DNA of 64,000 bases from Sorangium cellulosum So ce56 (lineage in GTDB: Bacteria; Myxococcota_A; Polyangia; Polyangiales; Polyangiaceae), in the NCBI RefSeq assembly GCF_000067165.1, contig NC_010162.1, forward strand, positions 5,587,001 through 5,651,000. The letters run 5' to 3'. Below, one piece after another: positions 52,427 through 59,416 of the stretch (position 1 is its first letter; each line of letters begins with the position of its first letter). The notes beneath the pieces are model-generated. The model saw only the letters and a program-made list of their open reading frames with translations, ran no database searches and was not told the DNA's origin. The translations under genes were made by a program, and so were the position numbers.

Positions 52427-53986
52427 ATGAACAGCACTCGATGGGTGTTTTCTCGGAACGGCGGATCGCCCGGACGCGCTGCTGCGCTGCTCGCCGCAGC
52501 ATGCCTCGCGGCATGCTCCTCGGTCGTCATTCCGGATCAGCGCAGCGGAGGCACAGGCGGCGACGGCGGCGCGACCAGCACCGGAGGCGCGGAGACGGCC
52601 GCGGGCACCGGTGGCGCGGGAACGACCACGGGCACCGGTGGCGCGGAAACGACCACGGGCACCGGAGGAACAGTCACGCCGGGCGATCTACCCTGGAGCA
52701 AGACGATCGCGGGCTCCGGAGCGGAGAGTCCCCGCGCCGTGGCGGCGGATTCAGAAGGGAACGTCTTCTTGTCGGCCGAGATCTACGAGTCGACCGATCT
52801 CGGCTGCGGCCCCTTGACCGCAGGGTCAGGGCCCCTCGACGCCCTGGAACTCGGCGCCTTCGTCGCCAAGCTCGACGCGTCGGGTACCTGCCTCTGGAAC
52901 GTCGCCTTGCCGAACACGGCGAGCGGCATCGCAAAGTACTCGACCCTCGCCGCCGACGCGCAGGGCAATCTGCTCGCCGCAGGCCTGGCCCGTGGCACCA
53001 TCGACCTCGGCGCGGGTCCCATGGCAGGCGCGACGGAGGGCCAGGATATCCTGGTCGCAAAGGTTGACCCCGATGGCCGCCTCCTCTGGGCGAAGCGCTT
53101 CGGTAACGATGCCGTCCAGCTCGCGCCCCACATCGCGGTCGACCGGGCCGGGAACGCGGTCGTCACCGGCGGCGCGAGGGGATCCATTCCCATCGGCGAC
53201 GAGCCGATCGTGGGCGCCGGCGGCGTCGATGCCTTCGTGCTGAAGCTCAATCCCGCCGGCGAGGTGCTCTGGGGGAAGCTCTTCGGAGATCACGACTACC
53301 AGGCCTGCAGGGGCGTCGCGTTGGACAGGCAGGGCAATGTGCTCATCATGGGCGATTTCGGCGGAACCGTTGATTTCGGCGGCGGCCCCCTCGCCAGCGC
53401 GGGGGACCGAGACATCTTCGTGGCGAAGCTCGACCCCGACGGCACCCCGCGCTGGAGCAAGCGCTTCGGCGGTGCGCTCAATCAGACCGGCCTCGACATC
53501 GATACCGATGAAAATGGGGTTCTGCACGTCCTCGCGGCGCTCGACGGCACGGTGGACTTCGGTGGAGGCGCTCTCACCGCGAGCTCTGGTATCGCTGTCG
53601 CGAAGCTCGATCCCGACGGACAGCACATCTGGAGCAGGCAATTCGGCGACGGCATGAGCTTGGTCCATTACCAGATCGCGGCGGACGCTCAGGGCAACAC
53701 CGTGCTGACGGGCAGCTTCGGCGGCACGATCGACTTCGGCAACGGGCCTATCGGCAGCGGCGACGGCGCGGTCGAAGAGGCTTTCGTCGCCAAGCTCGAC
53801 CCCCACGGGGACGCGCTCTGGAGCCGATACTTCAGCGGCGCCGGAGCGCAGTTCGGATGGGATATCGACACAGACCCCGGGGGCAACGTCTTCGTTCTCG
53901 GCGGATTCGAGGGCACGGTCGATTTCGGAGACGGCCCGATCTCCGCCCAGATGCGGGATGTCTTCCTTCTGAAGCTCTCGCCCTGA
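52427..53986 (+). CDS. SBBP-repeat beta-propeller lipoprotein
   Basis: The protein has 519 residues. The ATG at 52427 has GGAGG six bases upstream (52416-52420), which decides the start over a much longer open frame. The lipoprotein signal ends LLAAACLAAC. A linker with the repeat GTGGAETTT runs to about residue 85. Seven or eight blades of about 50 residues follow, each with DxxGNV and VAKLDPDG...W-phrases (QGNVLIMGDFGGTVDFGGGP, DIFVAKLDPDGTPRWSKRF). This is the SBBP type common in myxobacterial surface proteins. No enzyme residues are recognisable; a binding or structural role is likely. Confidence 0.88.
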   Translation: MNSTRWVFSRNGGSPGRAAALLAAACLAACSSVVIPDQRSGGTGGDGGATSTGGAETAAGTGGAGTTTGTGGAETTTGTGGTVTPGDLPWSKTIAGSGAESPRAVAADSEGNVFLSAEIYESTDLGCGPLTAGSGPLDALELGAFVAKLDASGTCLWNVALPNTASGIAKYSTLAADAQGNLLAAGLARGTIDLGAGPMAGATEGQDILVAKVDPDGRLLWAKRFGNDAVQLAPHIAVDRAGNAVVTGGARGSIPIGDEPIVGAGGVDAFVLKLNPAGEVLWGKLFGDHDYQACRGVALDRQGNVLIMGDFGGTVDFGGGPLASAGDRDIFVAKLDPDGTPRWSKRFGGALNQTGLDIDTDENGVLHVLAALDGTVDFGGGALTASSGIAVAKLDPDGQHIWSRQFGDGMSLVHYQIAADAQGNTVLTGSFGGTIDFGNGPIGSGDGAVEEAFVAKLDPHGDALWSRYFSGAGAQFGWDIDTDPGGNVFVLGGFEGTVDFGDGPISAQMRDVFLLKLSP

Positions 53987-54006
53987 TCTGTGCCTTCACA
54001 AGCCAA

Positions 54007-54149
54007 GGCTGCGCAGGAGCCACGAGATCGTACGATAGGACACCAAAGTAGGTGCGCAGGAGGGTCGCGGGGGCTGCGCAGGAGCCACGAGATCGTACGA
54101 TAGGACACCAAAGCAGGTGCGCAGGAGGGTCGCGGGGGCTGCGCAGGAG
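54007..54149. repeat. Two perfect-length 65-bp direct repeats plus a partial third, with an internal palindrome
   Basis: Copies begin at 54007 and 54072 and differ at one base (AAAGTAGG against AAAGCAGG). A third copy starts at 54137 and diverges after 13 bases. Each full copy contains the perfect palindrome ATCGTACGAT (54027-54036 and 54092-54101) inside CACGAG...AGGACACC. The array lies directly beyond the 3' end of the serine recombinase gene. Confidence 0.88.
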
Positions 54150-54169
54150 GGCGCCGAGGCCGCCCAGGA

Positions 54170-54235
54170 GGGTCGCCGGGCCTGCGCAGCAGGGTCGCCA
54201 GGCCTGCGCAGCAGGGTCGCCGGGCCTGCGCAGGA
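54170..54235. repeat. Three copies of a 22-bp unit
   Basis: The word GGGTCGCC recurs at 54170, 54192 and 54214, each followed by GGGCCTGCGCAGCA or a one-base variant. The units share CTGCGCAG with the 65-bp array immediately to the left and probably arose from it. Confidence 0.7.
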
Positions 54236-54296
54236 GGACGCCGAGGTGAACGACCTGTACGAGCGGAGCCCTGGTAACACTTCTGACCGGGACGCC

Positions 54297-56417
54297 CTAC
54301 GCATACTGATTCTCCTCCTGCATGCTGGTTTGGGAATGTCTTCGAGGTCGCGGACCATAGCCGCGGGCTTTGGCCTCATTCAGGCGTTTGGTCGTTGCCC
54401 GGTCGAGCTTGAACCATAACGTACGACCAAGGCCACCGCCCTCGACGCTCTTGAGCCAGCCTTTGGCGACCCAGTAGCGCACGGCGTGCTCGGTGACGTG
54501 GAAGCGTGCAGCGATGCCGTGGATAGAATACAGGCCGTCGGCGCGCCGGTCCGGCTGACGTGCGGAGGGGGATGGGAGGCTGGGGCGCCGCAGGTCGTGG
54601 CGCCAGCGGATCCAGCGCACAGACATCGCGCTCCATCGAGCGCTGCGGCCTGTGCGCAGCCCGCGGCGGTTGAGTTCGTCGGCGATCACCCGATCGGGCT
54701 TCTGGTCAGCGACGAGCATTTTGATAAGCTCGATCGCCTCGGGGGGCGTCACCACGGCCATGGGCTTGCTGTGCCGCGGGACGGTAAAGTCACTGACCAC
54801 ACCCGTCTTCCAGAGCAGTTGCACGCGGGTCATGCGCGCAGGGACCTCGATGGGACTCAAGGTGACTTGCTGAACGAGCATGCGAAGAAGATTCTTCCGC
54901 TCGGCGTGCGTGGTGGATGGCGCGTTCCAGACCTGAGAGAGGTCCTTGGTAAGCGACAAGATGCGACGGCTGTCCTCATCGGTAATGTTGACCTTCTCAC
55001 GTCGGAACATCTCCTGGCGCTCTCGGTCCAACGCCTCGACTTCACGAAGTTTCTCGTTCCATTCGTGTTCGAGCGTGCGCGCGACGACGCGATTGTCCGG
55101 ATCAACTGCCTTATAGCGGCGCTCCGCGAGCCGTGCCTCATACCGTGCCCGTTCCAGTCGCAGCTTCCACTGTCGGTTCACCTCGTCTGACTGTCGCTCT
55201 GCTTCGCGGACTACAGCCAGACCAATCTCGATATCGGGCGGCTGGGTCGCCTCCAGAAAGAGCCTTGAGACCGCCTCATCGATGACCCGCGCCGAAACAG
55301 TACAGCACACATGCCGGCCGCCGGTATGCGTGATCGGGGTCCGGCATCTGTAGTATGCCCGCCGCAGCGTGCCTTGATAATTCGTGACCATGCGATGACC
55401 ACACTTGCCGCACAATGCGAGGCCTTGGAGCAGGGCCTGCCCTTCACGAGCGGCGCCGTGCTGATCAGGTGATGTTTGATGGGTCCGGTTGTCATGCAGC
55501 TTTCGTTGATTGGCCATGAATTCCTCCCATGGAATGTAGGCCGGATGGCGATCGCGGAGGCACGTCTTCCATGCCTCTTGCGCCAGGCGTGTCACGCGGC
55601 GGCGCGGTTGACCGTTCACAAGCGCGAGGCGTTCCTCATGTCGACCGAAGACATACGCGCCGGCATACGTCGGGTTGTGCAATATGCGAAGGATTGTGCC
55701 ATGCCGCGGAGGCCCCCAGCGCAGTTCGCCTGTCGCGATGCTACGCGCCGGCATCTTGAGTCCGCGATCGGCGAAGTACCGCATCACAGCATAGGCGCTC
55801 CCATCAAGGCGGAAGCGCTCGAAGACGAGTCGGAGAGCACGCTGGACGTGCTCGTCCGGATCGAGTCGGAAACGGCACGCAGCTTCATCCCATTCGTAGC
55901 CGCCTGGAGCGTGAAAGAAGAGCTCTCCGCGACGCGCCTTACTGAGCTTTCCGCCGTGCAGTCGCAAGCGCATCCACATCTGCTCTGCCTCGCTCATAGT
56001 ACCCTTAAGTCCAAGGAGAAGCCGATCGTTGGAATCACGTGGAGTGTAGACGCTGTGCTCATCAGCGAGAATCACATCGGCAAGGCCGCACAAGTCAAGC
56101 AGCCGGTACCAGTCCGCTGAGCAGCGGGCGAGCCGTGAGACTTCCAGCGCGAAAATGGCTCCGACGCGTCCGTGCGCTACATCATCGGCCAGCCGCTGGA
56201 AGCCGGTGCGCCACTGCGCGCTTGTAGCGCTCTGACCAAGGTCCTCATCGATCACGTCGATACGGTCGGCAGACCAGCCAAGCTCGATCGCACGCTGTTT
56301 CAGTGCGTATTGCCGGGACGTGGACTCAGGATGCTCGTAGACTTGACGGAGCGTGGACTGGCGCATGTAGACCATCGCTCGACGCTCCAGATGCTGCGGC
56401 TGGATCTTGTCGCTCAT
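54297..56417 (-). CDS. Large serine recombinase
   Basis: The protein has 706 residues and is a site-specific recombinase of the resolvase/large serine integrase family. Residues about 12-170 are the catalytic domain with nucleophile Ser21 in VYMRQSTLRQV and the later motif FALEVSRLARCSADWYRLLD. A recombinase domain follows (FERFRLDGSAYAVMRYFADR, ILHNPTYAGAYVFGR). The zinc-ribbon LCGKCGHRMVTNYQG with YRC and HVCC, and a coiled coil near 430-490 (LRLERARYEARLAERRYKAV), complete the family plan. The C-terminus adds a MerR/excisionase-like HTH (YSIHGIAARFHVTEHAVRYW). The start is ATG 56417, overlapping the stop of the upstream DUF5372-like gene. It may be an integrase or a transposition recombinase of an integrated element. 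Confidence 0.92.
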   Translation of the reverse strand: MSDKIQPQHLERRAMVYMRQSTLRQVYEHPESTSRQYALKQRAIELGWSADRIDVIDEDLGQSATSAQWRTGFQRLADDVAHGRVGAIFALEVSRLARCSADWYRLLDLCGLADVILADEHSVYTPRDSNDRLLLGLKGTMSEAEQMWMRLRLHGGKLSKARRGELFFHAPGGYEWDEAACRFRLDPDEHVQRALRLVFERFRLDGSAYAVMRYFADRGLKMPARSIATGELRWGPPRHGTILRILHNPTYAGAYVFGRHEERLALVNGQPRRRVTRLAQEAWKTCLRDRHPAYIPWEEFMANQRKLHDNRTHQTSPDQHGAAREGQALLQGLALCGKCGHRMVTNYQGTLRRAYYRCRTPITHTGGRHVCCTVSARVIDEAVSRLFLEATQPPDIEIGLAVVREAERQSDEVNRQWKLRLERARYEARLAERRYKAVDPDNRVVARTLEHEWNEKLREVEALDRERQEMFRREKVNITDEDSRRILSLTKDLSQVWNAPSTTHAERKNLLRMLVQQVTLSPIEVPARMTRVQLLWKTGVVSDFTVPRHSKPMAVVTPPEAIELIKMLVADQKPDRVIADELNRRGLRTGRSARWSAMSVRWIRWRHDLRRPSLPSPSARQPDRRADGLYSIHGIAARFHVTEHAVRYWVAKGWLKSVEGGGLGRTLWFKLDRATTKRLNEAKARGYGPRPRRHSQTSMQEENQYA

Positions 56418-57049
56418 GGCCGACCTCGACGGGTGTGGGCTCGACGCGTAGCATTTTGAGGACGAGCGTGGCCCACGCGCCCAGCAGATCTCGCTGCATC
56501 GTTGCGGGGAGCGCTGACCACCGAGGGATCTTCGGCCGAGGCATGGGCGGGTTGTCTCGTTTCTTCGGGTGCCACCGCCTCTGTCTTGGGCGTCTCTCGG
56601 TGGAGGTCCAGGGCGGTACGCACGGCGCCAGCGAGCTCAAGCAAACCGCGAGCATCCAGACGGACTTCGCGGCCGTACAACCGCGGCGTTACCCATGTGG
56701 CGGCTCGATCGGTCCACTCAACCGGAAGACGGATCGTCCAGCCCTGCGGATGCTCGGCGTCGACGTACCGCCGGCCATCCTGGCCGCGCACGGACGCGAC
56801 CACAGCAAGCCGCCGTCCCTTCAGGGGATGGATGGGCAGCGTGACGGTGACATATTCCGAAGGGGGTGCTGGACGTGGCGCAGTTTGTGGACGGTGTCGG
56901 GAGCTGCGGTGACACTTCCTTGAGCCACGGGCCCCTGCTCCGGGAGGACTGGAAACAGGGACCGGATCCTCGTCGACGCGACACGCTCGCCGCACTTTCT
57001 CGGACCGCCTGGATCTATACACGAACCGCTCCCCGTGGTCGCGGTACAC
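56414..57049 (-). CDS. DUF5372-like partner of the serine recombinase
   Basis: The central part VTVTLPIHPLKGRRLAVVAS, then VDAEHPQGWTIRLPVEWTD, fits the small DUF5372 type proteins often encoded just upstream of serine recombinases. The stop overlaps the recombinase start as ATGA, so they are coupled. The start is uncertain: the longest frame begins at GTG 57049, but residues 1-65 are basic, Ser/Pro-rich and may not be translated. The last 50 residues are also low-complexity. The role is unknown; a regulator or accessory factor for recombination is a guess. Confidence 0.6.
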   Translation of the reverse strand: MYRDHGERFVYRSRRSEKVRRACRVDEDPVPVSSPPGAGARGSRKCHRSSRHRPQTAPRPAPPSEYVTVTLPIHPLKGRRLAVVASVRGQDGRRYVDAEHPQGWTIRLPVEWTDRAATWVTPRLYGREVRLDARGLLELAGAVRTALDLHRETPKTEAVAPEETRQPAHASAEDPSVVSAPRNDAARSAGRVGHARPQNATRRAHTRRGRP

Positions 57050-57088
57050 ACGAGCCTCTCCTCACGATCCGGCGTGAGTTCGCGCAGG

Positions 57089-58252
57089 TCACCGCGTCCT
57101 GGCCAGCTTCAGCTCCTTGTTCTTGAGGGTGACCTGCGCGAGCAGGACCGGGCCGTAGTACAGCTCCCAGACGTCATCGGCGATCGGAGTCAGCCCCACG
57201 GGCTCGCCGGCGAGCAGTGTGGAGACGTTGGTCTGCGCGCCCCCGAACAGCATCCGTCCTTGCTCGTCCAGGCGTCGAACGGCCATCGTGTCCGGGTACT
57301 CCGGCGACGAGGGCTTGCTCGGCATCGAGCGGCGCGAGGGCGTGTAGCGCGAAGCCGGCGTCCTCTGGCCGAGCGCCTCGTGCGGACGCTGATCATTGTA
57401 CTCGTGCCGAAACCGGTCGAAGACGCGCTGCTGCGCTGCCAAGTTGGCTTCTGGCGGCGATGTCGCCTCCGCCTTCAACGTCTTGTGCATTCGCTCGTGA
57501 CGGCCGTTCTGCTGCGGCTTACCGGGCTCGATCCGCTCGGGATGAATGCCGAGCTTGATCCAGCTGACCGAGAGCGCCGAGAGCCCACCGATGCCAATCG
57601 TGGCGAACGGCGGGCCGTTATCGGAGCGGATGCGATGCGGCAGCCCGAACTCGCGGAACGCGCGCTCGAAGTGCGGCCGCACCGAGGCCTCGTGCGGCTT
57701 CGCCACGCCCTCGCACTTGAGCAGGTACCGCGACGCCTGGTCCGTCAACGTCAGCGGGTGGCAGCGCGTCCTGTCGCCGAGCGCGAAGTGGCCCTTGAAA
57801 TCGGCGCACCACGTGTCATTCGGCTGCTCGGCTGGAGCCAGCGGCGACGGCATCGCGGTCGTCGGCGTCACCACGCGGCGTCGACGGGGCCGGATCAACC
57901 CGTGCTTCTTGAGCAGCTCGCCGATGGTGCTCGCCGCCGGTAGCCCCTCCAGACCCAGGCTCTCCAGCCGGGCGCGCAGCTTCTTCGGCCCCCACGTGGG
58001 GCGCTCCTTCCGCAGCTCGATCAGCGCGTCGACGAGCACCGTTGGCGTCGCATGCGGGAACGTGTGCGCCACGGGCCGCCGCTCCTCCAGCCCGCTCGGT
58101 CCGGCCTGCTCGTAGCGCTCGACCCACTTGTACCCCGTCTTCCGGCTGATGCCGAACCGCCGGCACAGCTCCGCGAACGTCTCGTCCGACTCGTTGACCT
58201 GCGCGATGAACCGAAGCCTCTCGTCCACTGAACATGTCTCTTTCCAAGGCAC
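57089..58252 (-). CDS. IS481-family transposase
   Basis: The protein has 387 residues. GTG 58252 has GGAGGAG about seven bases upstream. The N-terminal HTH is VDERLRFIAQVNESDETFAE...FGISRKTGYKWVERY. The DDE core is WCADFKGHF (first Asp), RIRSDNGPPFA (second Asp) and QNGRHERMHKTLK (Glu). The C-terminal phrase RFRHEYNDQRPHEALGQRTP is typical of IS481/IS3-like elements. The gene is intact. Terminal inverted repeats and target duplications could not be fixed by eye. Confidence 0.92.
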   Translation of the reverse strand: MPWKETCSVDERLRFIAQVNESDETFAELCRRFGISRKTGYKWVERYEQAGPSGLEERRPVAHTFPHATPTVLVDALIELRKERPTWGPKKLRARLESLGLEGLPAASTIGELLKKHGLIRPRRRRVVTPTTAMPSPLAPAEQPNDTWCADFKGHFALGDRTRCHPLTLTDQASRYLLKCEGVAKPHEASVRPHFERAFREFGLPHRIRSDNGPPFATIGIGGLSALSVSWIKLGIHPERIEPGKPQQNGRHERMHKTLKAEATSPPEANLAAQQRVFDRFRHEYNDQRPHEALGQRTPASRYTPSRRSMPSKPSSPEYPDTMAVRRLDEQGRMLFGGAQTNVSTLLAGEPVGLTPIADDVWELYYGPVLLAQVTLKNKELKLARTR

Positions 58253-58297
58253 CAGCGCTCCTCCGTCGCCGGTCCTCTACGACATGTGTCACCTAAG

Positions 58298-58360
58298 CTC
58301 CCGGTCCGTCCAGGTGCTACCCAGGCTCCCGGTCTGAACCGTTACCCAGGCCACCGGTCC
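58298..58360. repeat. Imperfect tandem repeats, probable transposon end
   Basis: Three imperfect units carry the words CTCCCGGTCCGT, ACCCAGGCTCCCGGTCTG and ACCCAGGCCACCGGTCCGT. Repeated copies of such words are often found at the ends of IS21- or IS481-like elements as transposase-binding sites. They lie just upstream of the IS481-type transposase and next to an IstB remnant, so the owner is uncertain. Confidence 0.45.
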
Positions 58361-58426
58361 GTACCACCGGGGGGACACCTACCTGTCGTGCCGCACGAAG
58401 AGCTGGTCGATAGCGTCGAGCGTCTA

Positions 58427-58563
58427 GATGGCGCCGAGCATCTGCCGGCCGGCTTCGCGCTGGACCTTGGTGGTGTCCTCCAGACGCGCGCTCGGGATTC
58501 GCAGCTTCGCCTCTCGCAGCAGCCGCCCGATCCGCTTGTTGTCACGGGCGGTTGGTGAATTGG
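58427..58563 (-). pseudogene. Remnant of an IS21-family IstB-like ATP-binding protein
   Basis: The reading DNKRIGRLLREAKLRIPSAR followed by LEDTTKVQREAGRQML resembles the N-terminal helical region of IstB (usually RRL..LLREAKLR-PA..EDID). Only about 45 codons remain before a stop at 58424-58426, and the ATPase domain is missing. It is probably a leftover of an earlier IS21 insertion. Confidence 0.38.
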
Positions 58564-58655
58564 GCACTATCCTTGTGCGCCGAGAAGCCAGCACAAGATC
58601 TGCCCGGAGAGCGGCATTACCTATCACTGCTGCTGGAAGTCGGAGGGGGGAAGCG

Positions 58656-58775
58656 AACCGCCATGACGCCAAGGGCGCCAAGAAACCAGCGCCAAGAAAC
58701 CAGGGAACTGGGAGGGGGGAATGCCGGAACGGCACTTCCTCTTCTCCCCTTGGCGACCTTGGCGCCATGGCGGTT
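58656..58775. repeat. Palindromic repeat element, 27-bp arms with two mismatches
   Basis: The left arm 58656-58682 begins AACCGCCATGACGCCAAGG and the right arm 58749-58775 ends with the reverse complement, differing at two of 27 positions. A 14-bp direct repeat CGCCAAGAAACCAG lies next to the left arm, and a small hairpin TGCCG-GA-ACGGCA marks the centre. Sequences of this GCCA(T/A)GNCGCCAAGGNCGCCAAG style recur in several bacterial phyla, from general familiarity. Confidence 0.72.
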
Positions 58776-58955
58776 TCTCTGCCGATCCGGGGCAACTTCC
58801 CGCAGCAGTGCTATCCGCCCCAGAGCCCGTTCCCGCTCTCTCGATCCCTCGCGCGCTGCCCAGCGGACCGCCGGGCTCGCGGACGGCCGCTGCCCCGTCC
58901 GGCGCTCGCGCCTTGCGTTCCGGCCCGGCGCAGCGCACCTTCGCGCCCAGCGACC

Positions 58956-59351
58956 ATGCCCGGCGACGACCCCTACGTGATGCCTGCTTACGTCAAGCTC
59001 CTCGTCACCGACGCGGAGCGCTCCGCCTCGTTCTACGAGCTCCTCGGCTTCACCCGCGTCCACCAGGATCCGGTGTTCATCCACCTGCGCTGGGCGCGTT
59101 ATGCCGATCTCTTCCTCGTCGCGACCCCGCCGGGGGTCTCGCTCGCGGGGCAGCGCGGCCTCGGCGTCATCGTCTGCTTCAGCGCCGCCGGCGACCGCGG
59201 CATCGAGACCATCGCCGCGCGCGCCGCGGCGGCCGGCGCCGCCGTCGACGGGCCGCGCGATCAGCCGTGGCACACACGGGAGATCGTCGTCACCGACCCC
59301 GACGGCTACCGCCTCTGCTTCGTCGAGCCGAGCACACCCCTCCAGAGCTGA
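58956..59351 (+). CDS. VOC superfamily (glyoxalase/bleomycin-resistance-like) protein
   Basis: The protein has 131 residues. The start is ATG 58956; ATG 58980 (MPAYVKLLVTD) is equally possible and neither has a good ribosome-binding site. The fold signature is AYVKLLVTDAERSASFYELL, FIHLRWARYADLFLVATPPG, then a linker and WHTREIVVTDPDGYRLCFVE, which together give two beta-alpha-beta-beta-beta modules. Metal ligands are not certain. It is probably an isomerase, dioxygenase or antibiotic-sequestering type protein and the substrate is unknown. Confidence 0.85.
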   Translation: MPGDDPYVMPAYVKLLVTDAERSASFYELLGFTRVHQDPVFIHLRWARYADLFLVATPPGVSLAGQRGLGVIVCFSAAGDRGIETIAARAAAAGAAVDGPRDQPWHTREIVVTDPDGYRLCFVEPSTPLQS

Positions 59352-59416
59352 GGCCCACTGCCCGCGCCGGCGCCTCCCAGGCGGCGCCGGGCGCGCTCGT
59401 GTATCATCCCACCGGC

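Larger units (their letters stand above)
58253..58955. other. 703-base mobile-element junction upstream of the VOC gene
   Basis: It contains, in order, imperfect repeats that may be a transposon end (58298-58360), a short IstB-like remnant on the minus strand and a palindromic element (58656-58775), all listed separately. After 58790 no gene is recognised until the VOC start. Confidence 0.5.

Noticed and set aside
54007..54240. Possible CRISPR array
   Set aside because: Repeats are 65 bp or 22 bp, head to tail, without unique spacers, and no cas gene is nearby.
57050..58300. Terminal inverted repeats of the IS481-type element
   Set aside because: Short resemblances (AGGTGACAC at one side, AGGTCACC at the other) are too weak and wrongly placed to call ends.
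58721..59416. N-terminal extension of the Ser/Thr kinase frame
   Set aside because: The open frame continues upstream through the VOC gene in another phase; kinase homology starts right after ATG 59417.
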